NCBI RefSeq assembly: GCF_000337535.1
Contig: NZ_AOIP01000059.1
Location: 1 to 61,499, forward strand
Length of the DNA: 61,499 nucleotides
Direction of reading: 5' to 3'
From: Natrialba aegyptia DSM 13077
Lineage (GTDB): Archaea; Halobacteriota; Halobacteria; Halobacteriales; Natrialbaceae
Of the stretch, positions 25,244-33,742 are shown one piece after another. Made by a program: the position numbers and the translations under genes. How positions within the stretch are numbered: the first letter of the stretch is position 1; each line of letters begins with the position of its first letter. The notes beneath the pieces are model-generated. The model made no database searches. It was not told the origin of the DNA and saw only the letters and a program-made list of their open reading frames with translations.

Positions 25244-25567
25244 ATGGCACTCGAAAGCGACGTGAGAGCAGCCGCCGAACAACGTGACGACCTTCCGACC
25301 GCCGCAGACGTACACGACCCCGATACCGAGATTCCACTCACCGACCTGTTCGATGCAGAGTTCGTCCAGGCCCACACCGAGTTCAGTTCGTTCGACGACC
25401 TGGTTGCGGCGAGTCCCAGTCCCGCCGACGCCGCGGCTGAACTCGAGACCGTTCCGGAGGGCGAGTGGGACGAGTTCGTCGCGGAGACGACCGACTTCGC
25501 AGACGAGAAGGCGTTGGTGCTGGCTGCGCGCGATCACTGGGTCGGCAAGCAACTCGAACTCGTCTGA
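25244..25567 (+). CDS. Small acidic protein of unknown function
   Basis: A 107-residue, strongly acidic soluble protein (MALESDVRAAAEQRDDLP start, DHWVGKQLELV end). I do not recognise a family. It has no membrane segment, cysteine or obvious catalytic motif. A correctly spaced TATA box and haloarchaeal codon use support it. It lies between the aldehyde dehydrogenase and the flavin hydroxylase, on the strand opposite to the latter, so it is one of two candidates in the island for a missing small component such as an isomerase or accessory protein. Confidence 0.7.
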   Translation: MALESDVRAAAEQRDDLPTAADVHDPDTEIPLTDLFDAEFVQAHTEFSSFDDLVAASPSPADAAAELETVPEGEWDEFVAETTDFADEKALVLAARDHWVGKQLELV

Positions 25568-25663
25568 GTTGGTGCAGGTATCGGCGTCTCTGAAGTGATG
25601 GTGACGAGTTTGTGAAAACGTGTAACGGTCCTCGTATTCGGTGAACCGATGACGACTCGGGAG

Positions 25664-26893
25664 TCAGTAGTTCCCGGTCGACACGATCGGCGGCGTTCCG
25701 TGCGGACCGTAGGGAGCGTCGTCGAGCCACTCGCCCGCAGTCTCGAACTGATCCGCAAGCGAGGCCGCTGCCTCCTTCTGTAACACCGTCACCGGATCCT
25801 CGCCCTGGAGGTATTCGAGCGCCTGTCCCGCCGCGTCGAGATTGAACTCGGCGGCTTTCTCGCGCCGGGCCGCGTACAGTTCGACCTCGTCGCGGACGAC
25901 CGCGTCGGTCTTCGCATCGATAGCGGCCGCAATCGCCGAAGCTGCCTCGTCCGCGTCGGCGATGCCCGAGTTCATCCCGCGAGCGCCGAAGGGCGCGAGC
26001 AGGTGCGCCGCTTCACCGGCGAGCAGCACCCGGCGGTCGTCGTCGATGAAGGTGTCCGCCATCACCTGGAGGAAGTAGTAACTCGAGACCCACTGCAGGT
26101 TGTCCTCGTAGCGCTCGCCCATGATGTCGCGGATGAACTCGCGCATCCGCTCTTCGCTGCTGAGTTCCTCGGGGTCGTCGCCCTCGATGCACTGAATGTC
26201 GAGTCGCCAGCCGCCGGTGAAGGGGACGAGCAACACGTTGCGGCCGTCGGCCGCGGGCGCGTCGTAGTGGAATACCCGCTCGAGTTCGCGCTGTTCGTCT
26301 TCGATCTCCTCGATGTCGGCGATGAGGAAGGCGTTCTCGGACTGGTCGCCCTCGAAGTTCGCGCCGATCTCCTTGCGAACGGTCGAGCCGCCGCCGTCCG
26401 CGCCGATCAGGAACTCGCCGCGCCATTCGCGGCCGTCGGCCGTCTCGACGCGGACGCCGTCGGGTGAGGACTCGACGATATCGACCTCGGCATCCCAGTG
26501 GATGTCGATGCCGGCCTCGGCAAGCGCGTCGTGCATGTAGTCCTCGGTGACGACCTGCGGGACGCTGGTAAAGTGTGGAATGTCACCCGAGCCGCCGGGG
26601 GAGTCGTACGTTCGGCTGAACACTTCCGCGCCCCGGAAGAGCGTGCGTCGCGTCGGCCAGACGAGGCCCTCGTCGACGAGGTCGGTGCCGAGTCCCGGAT
26701 GAACTCGTTCGAGCGTCCGGAGCGTGGATCCGTGGACGTAGATGGCGCGACTGCCGGAACGATCCCGGTCTGCAGATTCGGCTTCGAGAATCGTTGCGTC
26801 GATTCCTCGCGCGTGTAAGGCGAGTGCTGCGCTCATTCCGACCGGTCCAGCGCCGGCTATCAGTACGGGAGATGCCGTCGTATCACCGCTCAT
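25664..26893 (-). CDS. FAD-dependent aromatic hydroxylase
   Basis: A 409-residue flavoprotein monooxygenase of the p-hydroxybenzoate hydroxylase/MhpA class. The Rossmann motif is GAGPVGMSAALALHARG, the DG motif LIGADGGGSTVRKEIG, and the third flavin motif reads LLAGEAAHLLAPFGARGMNSG, where the usual GD of GDAAH is GE. Next to gentisate dioxygenase it should make gentisate or gentisyl-CoA: options are 3-hydroxybenzoate 6-hydroxylase, salicylate 5-hydroxylase-like, or 4-hydroxybenzoyl-CoA 1-hydroxylase with NIH shift. The CoA ligase and thioesterase in the island favour the CoA route. A TATA box at 26919-26925 supports the ATG start. Confidence 0.9.
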   Translation of the reverse strand: MSGDTTASPVLIAGAGPVGMSAALALHARGIDATILEAESADRDRSGSRAIYVHGSTLRTLERVHPGLGTDLVDEGLVWPTRRTLFRGAEVFSRTYDSPGGSGDIPHFTSVPQVVTEDYMHDALAEAGIDIHWDAEVDIVESSPDGVRVETADGREWRGEFLIGADGGGSTVRKEIGANFEGDQSENAFLIADIEEIEDEQRELERVFHYDAPAADGRNVLLVPFTGGWRLDIQCIEGDDPEELSSEERMREFIRDIMGERYEDNLQWVSSYYFLQVMADTFIDDDRRVLLAGEAAHLLAPFGARGMNSGIADADEAASAIAAAIDAKTDAVVRDEVELYAARREKAAEFNLDAAGQALEYLQGEDPVTVLQKEAAASLADQFETAGEWLDDAPYGPHGTPPIVSTGNY

Positions 26894-26918
26894 ACTACGA
26901 GTGGTTAGGGCAAACCGT

Positions 26919-26925
26919 GATAATT
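26919..26925 (-). promoter_or_regulatory. TATA box of the FAD hydroxylase
   Basis: The minus strand reads AATTATC, centred about 29 nt before ATG 26893. Confidence 0.5.
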
Positions 26926-27450
26926 GTTGTGGTCGCTCACTGCGTCCGAGTAAGGGTGGGGACACCCTGCCGACGAGATCTGAAGCACGCACGCGGCCGT
27001 AGTATGTACGGTATCCAGCGATCCAGCGCGAGCCACCCGGAAGGAGAGACCAGTGGCGGCGTTCTATGGGCGGAACGGGCCGAGTCCGGCGGGACTGGCC
27101 CGAGCGAGTTACACGCTGTGCGTTACAGCGGTATGTGCGTAAAACCTGACCGTTTGTCCGATGGTAACTGCTCTCGGATGATATCCACGCACATACGACG
27201 CGTGTATTACAAAAATTCAAAATAAGTCCATCTAGATTCCGATTTCACAGATTCAATCCGCATTAGCGAGAATTGTAATCCGTGGTCCGACGGAGACGCG
27301 TTCACCGTTCCTCACGATCGAGAACACGTACACCGGTCGTCTGTGCGATCAGGTCGACGTCGGTTCTCGGCTCGGCGTGAGAAGACAATGTGTGACGAAA
27401 CGACAGTATTGGTGTAAGTTGGTCAGTAACAATCACGCATGATCGATGAC
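26926..27450. other. Long non-coding spacer between hydroxylase and GATE-domain gene
   Basis: About 525 bases between divergent genes. GC content falls towards 27190-27260 and again near 27450. Short frames exist (for example 27003-27225 on the plus strand) but have no promoter, no recognisable family and mixed codon use. No RNA gene or repeat was seen. Confidence 0.5.
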
Positions 27451-27457
27451 TTTATTG
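27451..27457 (+). promoter_or_regulatory. TATA box of the GATE-domain membrane protein
   Basis: TTTATTG is centred 27 nt before ATG 27481, so the 14-codon upstream extension in the same frame is not translated. Confidence 0.6.
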
Positions 27458-27480
27458 TTAATGAAAAATACCCTCGGACC

Positions 27481-28941
27481 ATGTTCGGGAGGACCGCGTG
27501 GGAGAGTGACGAGCACACGCCTGGAGAGAACGCCGAGCCGGAGGACAAAACGATCGACAATGTGACGCTGATCGAGAAGCGTCCCCAACCGTTACTACGG
27601 TTCGTTCTCGCCTTCGGGATCGGATCGTTCTTCTTTCTGTTTCCGATCGAATGGGAAGGACAGACGACGATCCCGCTCGATGTCGTCGTCGGTCTCATTC
27701 AGGAATCGTACCCGTTTCTCGTGGAGGTGTTTACGTTCGGCTTGATTCTCGGTGGCGGCCTCTTGACGACCGTCTCGATGCTTCACTATCAGGGGCTCGT
27801 GACGGTCGACCAGCAACTCGTCGACCGGTTGGAACTCGACTACTGGCAGACCTCGACGCTATTCTGGGCGCTTCGCCTGCTCGGGGTCGTCGTCGCCGCG
27901 CCGATCCTGCTCGAAACCGGTCCGGAATGGCTTCTCAGCGACGATACGTCGGGCGTCGTCTGGGGCGGCCTCCTGTTGACGATCGCGCTCGTAATTCCGA
28001 TCGGGGCGATGTTCGTCAACCTGCTCGCCGAACTCGGCGGCCTCCAGTTCGTCGGCACGCTGTCTCAGCCGGTGATGCGGCCCCTGTTCAACCTCCCCGG
28101 CCGCGCGGCCCTGGACAGCGCGGCGTCCTGGCTCGGGTCGTTCAGTATCGGCTACTACCTCACGCGAAACGTCTTCGACCGCGGCGGCTACAACAAACGC
28201 GAGGTCTTTGCGATCTGCACCTGCTTCGCGACGGGGAACCTGGGAACGGTCGGCGCGATCGCGGCCGTGCTCGACATCCTGCACATCTTCCCGATCGTCG
28301 TCTTCCTCTACCTGATTAGCGTCATCGCAACGGCGGTCATCCTCGTTCGCGTGCCGCCGCTGTCGACCGTTCCAAACGAGTACGTCGCGACCCCAGATCC
28401 CGAACCGGAGTTCCGCGGCTCGGTCGGCGATTACATCCGGTTCGCGTTCAACGAGGCGGTCAGAACCGCCGAACAGGGAGCCTCGATTCCGCGGTCCGCG
28501 GTTGAAGGGCTCATCGACGGGATGAAACTGACGGCGATGATGCTCGGAACGATCCTCTCGATCGGGATCACCGTCGTGACGCTCAACGAGTACACGTCCG
28601 TCTTCGAAGTGATCTCGCAGCCGCTGGTCCCCGTCCTGGCGGCCCTGAGTATTCCGGACCCGCAGATAGCCGCCTCGGCGATCATCATCGGCGGCGCGGA
28701 GATGTTCATCGCGGCGACGCTCGTCGTCGGCACCGACGTGATCACGAAAGCGTTCGTCGTGATCGTCGTGAGTTCGCAGGCGATCTTCTTCGCCGCGTCG
28801 GCCCCGATGATGGTTGACATGTTCGACGACATTCCGATCCGGTTCCGGGACCTCTTCGTACTGTTCGTCATGCGAACGGTCCTCCTCGTTCCGATCACCG
28901 CAGCCCTGGTTCACGCTGCGGCGTTCGTCGGCCTCCTGTGA
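27481..28941 (+). CDS. YjiH-like nucleoside-recognition (GATE) domain membrane protein
   Basis: A 486-residue polytopic membrane protein with about ten helices and two related halves, matching the YjiH/nucleoside-recognition GATE family. Visible landmarks are GSFSIGYYLTRNVFDRGGYN, FATGNLGTVGAIAAVLDI and, in the second half, SIPDPQIAASAIIIGGAEMFIAAT shortened here to IPDPQIAASAIIIGGAEM. The family is thought to transport nucleosides or small solutes; the substrate is unknown. It has its own leaderless promoter and no clear operon partner. Confidence 0.85.
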   Translation: MFGRTAWESDEHTPGENAEPEDKTIDNVTLIEKRPQPLLRFVLAFGIGSFFFLFPIEWEGQTTIPLDVVVGLIQESYPFLVEVFTFGLILGGGLLTTVSMLHYQGLVTVDQQLVDRLELDYWQTSTLFWALRLLGVVVAAPILLETGPEWLLSDDTSGVVWGGLLLTIALVIPIGAMFVNLLAELGGLQFVGTLSQPVMRPLFNLPGRAALDSAASWLGSFSIGYYLTRNVFDRGGYNKREVFAICTCFATGNLGTVGAIAAVLDILHIFPIVVFLYLISVIATAVILVRVPPLSTVPNEYVATPDPEPEFRGSVGDYIRFAFNEAVRTAEQGASIPRSAVEGLIDGMKLTAMMLGTILSIGITVVTLNEYTSVFEVISQPLVPVLAALSIPDPQIAASAIIIGGAEMFIAATLVVGTDVITKAFVVIVVSSQAIFFAASAPMMVDMFDDIPIRFRDLFVLFVMRTVLLVPITAALVHAAAFVGLL

Positions 28942-29028
28942 TGACGAACACGACACGGCAACCGGCGTTCGAGGACGCGTAGTGCAAGCCGAACCCACGC
29001 GAGTTCAGAATCCGGCGATCGGACCCGC

Positions 29029-29424
29029 TTACTCGCCGGCGGTGGAGAACAGGACCGGGCGCTCCGATCGAAGCATCACCTGCTGTGCGACGCTGCCGAA
29101 CAGCGCTTTTCCGGTCGGGGATCGGTTTCTGCCGCCGATACTGAGCAGGTCGGCATCGACGGCCGCAGCCGTTTCGAGGATGTTCCGTACGGCATCCCCG
29201 CTCGACTGGCGCACCTCGACCTCGAAGCCCGCCGCCTCGAGTTCAGCGGTGGCGTACTGGACCGCCTTGAGATTCGCGGCATCGGCTTCGTCGTCGTCGG
29301 TCCGGAAGACGTGATAGACGAGTACCCGCACGCGATCCTGCTCGAGCGGCAGGCTCGTAATCGAGTCGACCTGTTCGGTGATTCGTTCGCCGTCCGTATC
29401 GGCACAGAGGAGTATCGTTTGCAT
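29029..29424 (-). CDS. Universal stress protein (UspA family)
   Basis: A 131-residue UspA-fold protein. It begins MQTILLCADTDGER and has the ATP-binding G-x2-G-x9-G region as GGRNRSPTGKALFGSVAQQVM. The start is the ATG at 29424; a longer frame is basic and unlike the family. UspA proteins bind ATP or AMP and modulate stress responses and transporters. It is convergent with the GATE-domain gene (88 bases apart) and no TATA box is evident. Confidence 0.9.
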   Translation of the reverse strand: MQTILLCADTDGERITEQVDSITSLPLEQDRVRVLVYHVFRTDDDEADAANLKAVQYATAELEAAGFEVEVRQSSGDAVRNILETAAAVDADLLSIGGRNRSPTGKALFGSVAQQVMLRSERPVLFSTAGE

Positions 29425-29726
29425 AGGTCGGGTGAGACTGGAACGGAGACCGTGAGTCGAGTGACTGCGCTCGGCTGCACTCGGCCGGCGTGCCGACGCA
29501 GGGCACTGACCACTGGTCGTATCGATAGCAGTTAGCACGCCTCAGGCATATAGCTGTTTGTTTCGCGCACCGTCATGTCGATCGAACCGAACTGAGAGGT
29601 GGGGTGAAACGAGAGATTCCCGACCGTTCAGCCCCACTGCGGGAGAGACTCGACCGATTCGAGAGCGGTAGTCGCCGAGACAGCGTGCCGGGGAACGAGT
29701 GACTCGGTCGGCGCGCTGTCGAACGC
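29425..29726. other. Divergent spacer between UspA and the FAD/Fe-S oxidoreductase
   Basis: About 300 bases. It holds the upstream region of the UspA gene, without a clear TATA box, and of the oxidoreductase gene. I see no gene or RNA in it. Confidence 0.5.
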
Positions 29727-29732
29727 TTTATC
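29727..29732 (+). promoter_or_regulatory. TATA box of the FAD/Fe-S oxidoreductase
   Basis: TTTATC predicts a transcription start near 29756. That excludes the GTG at 29736 and ATG at 29748 and favours ATG 29775, with a leader of about 20 nt. Confidence 0.5.
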
Positions 29733-29774
29733 GTTGTGAAACGTGTGATGGCCTATCGAAGTGATCAGTTGAGG

Positions 29775-32700
29775 ATGACTGCGAGTTCAAATACTGTATT
29801 CGATGCGGGAGGCGATGCCAGCGACGAAATACCCGATCAACGGGCCGCCGACGAGTTCGTCGCGGGCGAGGTGGATCGACCCGCGCTCGTCGCCGATCTT
29901 CGCGGGCGACTCGAGGGCGACGTTCGGTTCGACTCCTACACGCGCCAGTTGTACGCGACCGACGCGAGCGCCTACGAGATGACGCCGATCGGCGTCGTCT
30001 TCCCGGTGTCGACCGACGACGTCGCCGAAACCGTCGCCTATTGCGCACGGCGAGAGATTCCCGTCTTGCCGCGGGGCGGCGGGACGAGTCTCGCGGGACA
30101 GGCGGTCAACGAAGCCGTCGTGCTCGATTTCACCCGCTACATGGACGGCGTCGAAGCGATCGATCCCGACGCGCGTCGAGCGCGCGTCCAGGCGGGAACC
30201 GTCCTCGGCGAACTCAACGACGAACTCGCGCCGCACGGCCTGAAGTTCGCCCCCGACCCGGCCGCCGGGGACCGCAGCGTCATCGGCGGTGCGATCGGCA
30301 ACAACTCGACGGGAGCACACTCGCTGGTCTACGGCAAGACCGACGCCTACGTCGAAGAATGCGAGGTCGTGCTGGCCGACGGGACGGTCGCGACGCTCGG
30401 CGAGACGGCCGTCGACGAGATTCGTTTGGCGGCCGATTCCGAGGGAACCATCCTCGAGCAGGTGTACGCTGAACTCGTCCGGATCATCGACGAGGAAAGC
30501 GACGAGGTACGAGAACGGTTTCCCGACCTGAAGCGCAACGTCTCGGGGTACAACCTGGACGTGCTCGTCGAGGAGGCCGAGAGCGGAACGGTCAACCTCG
30601 CGCGGCTACTGGCGGGCAGCGAGGGGACCCTCGCCGTCGTCACCGAGGCCGAGGTGTCGCTCGAACCCGTCCCCGAGACGAAGGCCGTCTCGCTGCTGTT
30701 CTACGAGAGCGTCCTCGACGCCGTGACCGACGTGCAGCACGTCCTCGAACACGAGCCGGCCGCGGTCGAACTCATCGACGACGTGCTCCTCGGGCTGGCC
30801 CGCGAGACGACCGAGTTCGAGGAGGCGGCGTCGCTCGTTCCGGCCGACGCCGAGGCGGGACTGCTGATCGAGTTCTACGCCGCGGACGACGAGCACGGGC
30901 GCGAGCGGACGGCCGGGCTCCTCGCGGACAGGGTTCCGGGGACGGATACCGAGGCGGAACCACCCGCCGAACGCCCGGAAATCGACCAAACGCTCGCGTT
31001 CGCCGGACTGGAAGCACACGACGAGGACGAGCGGGACATGTTCTGGACGCTTCGGAAGTCCGGCCTGCCGATCCTCCTCTCGCGGACCTCCGACGAAAAG
31101 CACATCAGCTTCATCGAAGACTGTGCGATTCCGCCGGCGCACCTCCCGGAGTTCGTCGAGCGCTTCCAGGCGCTGCTCACCGAGAAAGACCGCGACGACG
31201 ACGCCGCGTTCTACGCCCACGCCGGCCCCGGCGTCCTCCACGTCCGCCCGCTGGTCAACACGAAGGCCGCGACGGACCGCGAGGACATGGAAGCCATCGC
31301 GGACGAAGTGACGGATATGGTCGTCGAGTTCGGTGGCAGCGTCTCGGGCGAACACGGCGACGGCCACGCACGCACCCAGTGGAACCGCAAGCTCTACGGC
31401 GACGACCTCTGGCAGGCGTTCCGCGACCTGAAGACCGCGTTCGACCCCGACTGGCTGCTCAACCCGGGCAACGTCTGTGGCGACCACGACATGACCGAGC
31501 ACCTCCGGTACGACGACGACTACGAGTACGACGCCGGGTTCGAACCGTCGATGAACTGGGAGAACGAGAACGGCATGCAGGGCATGGTCGAACTCTGTCA
31601 CGGCTGCGGCGGCTGTCGGGGCTCCCAGGAGACCACCGGCGGCGTCATGTGTCCGACCTACCGGGCCGCAGACGAGGAGATCACCGCCACACGAGGGCGG
31701 GCGAACCTCCTTCGGCAGGCGATGAGCGGCGACCTGCCCGACGATCCGACCGACGACGAGTTCGCCGAGGAGGTGCTCGATCTCTGTATCGGCTGCAAGG
31801 GTTGCAAGCGAGACTGCCCGAGCGGTGTCGACGTCGCGAAGCTCAAAACCGAGGTCATGCACGAGCGCCACCGGGAACACGGGGCGAGCCTTCGCGACCG
31901 ACTCTTCGCGAACTTCGATACGCTCGCGGCCGTCGGCAGCGCGATGGCACCGGTTTCGAACCTGCTGAACTCGTTTCCGGGGTCTGGCGCGATCGCAGAG
32001 AAGACAATCGGAATCGCGAGCGATCGGTCGCTTCCCGCGTTCAGCCGCGAGACGCTACAGGATTGGTTCGAGAAGCGAGGCGGCGCGGCCGCCTCGAAGA
32101 AGCGGGCGGAGCGAGCCTCTCGGGCGGACGCGGCGGGTGCCGAACGAAAAGCCGTTCTCTTCGCGGATACGTACACGAACTACAGCCACCCGGAAGTCGG
32201 CAAGGCCGCGGTGCGCGTTCTCGAGGCCGCCGGCGTCCGCGTCGACGTGGCCGACCGGACCGACAGCGGCCGTCCGGCGCTGTCGAAGGGATTCGTCGAC
32301 AACGCGCGCGACGCGATGGAGACGAACATCGCGGAACTGGAGCCGCGCATTCGTGACGGCTGGGACGTCGTCCTCGCGGAACCCTCCGACGCCGTGATGT
32401 TCCAATCCGACAGCCTCGATCTCTGCTCGGGCCGCGCGGTCGAATCGCTCGCGGCGAACTCCTACGGCGTCTGCGAGTACGTCGACACGTTCCGACTCGA
32501 CGAGAACGTCGAGTGGGAGCCCCCCGCCGAGTCGCTCGCGTACCACGGGCACTGCCACCAGAAGGCCGAAAAGAAGGATCACCACGCCGTCGGCGTCCTT
32601 CGGCGGGCGGGGTACGCGGTCGATCCGCTCGACTCGGGCTGCTGTGGTATGGCCGGCACGTTCGGCTACGAGGCGGAACACTACTCACTGAGCCGCTCGA

Positions 32701-32897
32701 TCGGCGACATCCTCTTCGAGCAGATCGAAGACAGCGGTGCCGATGTCGTCACTGCCCCGGGAACGTCCTGCCGAACGCAACTCGGCGACGGGCGAATCGA
32801 ACCGGTCCCGGCCGACAGCTCGTTCGCCGGCAGCGCGCTGGACCGCACGGAACCCCCGACGCCGGTTGAACTCCTCGCGCACGCTGTGGCGCGATAG
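29775..32897 (+). CDS. FAD-linked oxidase fused to Fe-S/CCG domains (D-lactate or glycolate dehydrogenase-like)
   Basis: A 1040-residue fusion that should oxidise a 2-hydroxy acid and pass electrons to the quinone pool. The N-terminal half is a PCMH FAD-binding domain (PRGGGTSLAGQAVNEAVVLDF in part, GNNSTGAHSLVYGKT) plus an FAD-oxidase C-terminal domain (FYAHAGPGVLHVRPL, SGEHGDGHARTQW). The C-terminal half has ferredoxin-type clusters (CHGCGGCRGS, CIGCKGCKRDCP) and heterodisulfide-reductase CCG motifs (HGHCHQKAEKK, DSGCCGMAGTFGY). In bacteria these parts are separate GlcD/GlcF or Dld subunits; haloarchaea and some bacteria fuse them. Haloarchaeal members are usually called D-lactate dehydrogenase; glycolate is equally possible. 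Confidence 0.9.
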   Translation: MTASSNTVFDAGGDASDEIPDQRAADEFVAGEVDRPALVADLRGRLEGDVRFDSYTRQLYATDASAYEMTPIGVVFPVSTDDVAETVAYCARREIPVLPRGGGTSLAGQAVNEAVVLDFTRYMDGVEAIDPDARRARVQAGTVLGELNDELAPHGLKFAPDPAAGDRSVIGGAIGNNSTGAHSLVYGKTDAYVEECEVVLADGTVATLGETAVDEIRLAADSEGTILEQVYAELVRIIDEESDEVRERFPDLKRNVSGYNLDVLVEEAESGTVNLARLLAGSEGTLAVVTEAEVSLEPVPETKAVSLLFYESVLDAVTDVQHVLEHEPAAVELIDDVLLGLARETTEFEEAASLVPADAEAGLLIEFYAADDEHGRERTAGLLADRVPGTDTEAEPPAERPEIDQTLAFAGLEAHDEDERDMFWTLRKSGLPILLSRTSDEKHISFIEDCAIPPAHLPEFVERFQALLTEKDRDDDAAFYAHAGPGVLHVRPLVNTKAATDREDMEAIADEVTDMVVEFGGSVSGEHGDGHARTQWNRKLYGDDLWQAFRDLKTAFDPDWLLNPGNVCGDHDMTEHLRYDDDYEYDAGFEPSMNWENENGMQGMVELCHGCGGCRGSQETTGGVMCPTYRAADEEITATRGRANLLRQAMSGDLPDDPTDDEFAEEVLDLCIGCKGCKRDCPSGVDVAKLKTEVMHERHREHGASLRDRLFANFDTLAAVGSAMAPVSNLLNSFPGSGAIAEKTIGIASDRSLPAFSRETLQDWFEKRGGAAASKKRAERASRADAAGAERKAVLFADTYTNYSHPEVGKAAVRVLEAAGVRVDVADRTDSGRPALSKGFVDNARDAMETNIAELEPRIRDGWDVVLAEPSDAVMFQSDSLDLCSGRAVESLAANSYGVCEYVDTFRLDENVEWEPPAESLAYHGHCHQKAEKKDHHAVGVLRRAGYAVDPLDSGCCGMAGTFGYEAEHYSLSRSIGDILFEQIEDSGADVVTAPGTSCRTQLGDGRIEPVPADSSFAGSALDRTEPPTPVELLAHAVAR

Positions 32898-33025
32898 GAG
32901 GGCGGGGCGGCGGCTACTCGAGACCCGTTCTGATCCATCCGTCGGTCGCCGTCTGGCGGCCATCAATCATCGTCGTTGGGTCCCAGATCTCGATCGACCC
33001 GACCGGATCTCTCGAGTAGGTAGAC

Positions 33026-33033
33026 TTTTTATG
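33026..33033 (+). promoter_or_regulatory. TATA box of the Lrp/AsnC-like regulator
   Basis: TTTTTATG is centred about 28 nt before ATG 33058. It overlaps an upstream in-frame ATG, which is therefore not the start. Confidence 0.6.
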
Positions 33034-33057
33034 ATAACACGCACAGGAGAAATCACG

Positions 33058-33615
33058 ATGACGACAACCGATTCGCTCGACGTCTCCCCGCGCGATATCG
33101 TCATTCTCAAAGCGCGAGTCGATTACCCGACGGCGTCGACGCGGGAACTCAGCCGGATCCTCGAGTCGGAGTACGGAATCACGCTCTCCCACAACCGGGT
33201 TAACGAAATCCTTCATACGATGTCCGAGGAGGAGATCTTCCGGGAAGCAATCTTGCCGAACCGGGAGATTTTCCGGCACTATCTGTTCCGCATCGCGTTC
33301 GACTTTCCGAACTTCGACGATAACTGGCGGTCGTGCTACGATGCGCTCGTCAACGACCCGCACATTCTAATGTTCTTCACTGCGGACAGCAACTACCACT
33401 GGCACGCGATCGCGCAGTTTCGAACCAACGAGGAGATGGAACGGTGGGTACACGAGTTCTTCAAAACGCACGGGGACTTGCTCTCGGAGTTTCACAACAC
33501 GATGCTTCACAGCGTCCACAAGTTCCAGACGGAAGCGGCGATCTTCGACGACATTCTCGCGGAGACGGCGGAGGGACGACAGTATCTCGATTACGAAGAA
33601 TGGGAGGAAGGGTGA
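33058..33615 (+). CDS. Lrp/AsnC-like transcriptional regulator
   Basis: A 185-residue DNA-binding protein. The N-terminal winged helix (SPRDIVILKARVDYPTASTR, LSRILESEYGITLSHNRVNE) resembles Lrp/AsnC. The rest (about residues 75-165) has the alternating pattern of a RAM-like effector domain, including HILMFFTADSNYHWHAIAQF and a closing TMLHSVHKF strand. It directly precedes the orphan ADP-forming acyl-CoA synthetase alpha gene and may regulate it. The assignment to Lrp/AsnC is by fold pattern, not by a close match. Confidence 0.7.
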   Translation: MTTTDSLDVSPRDIVILKARVDYPTASTRELSRILESEYGITLSHNRVNEILHTMSEEEIFREAILPNREIFRHYLFRIAFDFPNFDDNWRSCYDALVNDPHILMFFTADSNYHWHAIAQFRTNEEMERWVHEFFKTHGDLLSEFHNTMLHSVHKFQTEAAIFDDILAETAEGRQYLDYEEWEEG

Positions 33616-33624
33616 GAAGAGGGC

Positions 33625-33663
33625 GAGTGAGAGAGGAGAGTGAGAGAGGAGAGTGAGAAGAGG
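33625..33663. repeat. 13-bp tandem repeat, three units
   Basis: The unit GAGTGAGAGAGGA occurs twice exactly (33625-33637, 33638-33650) and a third time imperfectly (33651-33663). It is a purine-only run just after the stop of the regulator gene and 50 bases before the next promoter. Confidence 0.8.
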
Positions 33664-33712
33664 GGGTTGTATCGGGCGAACCGCGTTAGATGGTACCACA
33701 AAATCCCCGCCA

Positions 33713-33718
33713 TTTATG
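33713..33718 (+). promoter_or_regulatory. TATA box of the orphan acyl-CoA synthetase alpha gene
   Basis: TTTATG is centred 27 nt before ATG 33743, so the 30-codon upstream extension is not translated. Confidence 0.65.
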
Positions 33719-33742
33719 GTCCAATACTCGCTGCAGTTCAGT

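Noticed and set aside
27003-27225. 73-codon plus-strand frame in the spacer before the GATE-domain gene
   Set aside because: No promoter, no family, mixed codon use and not acidic.
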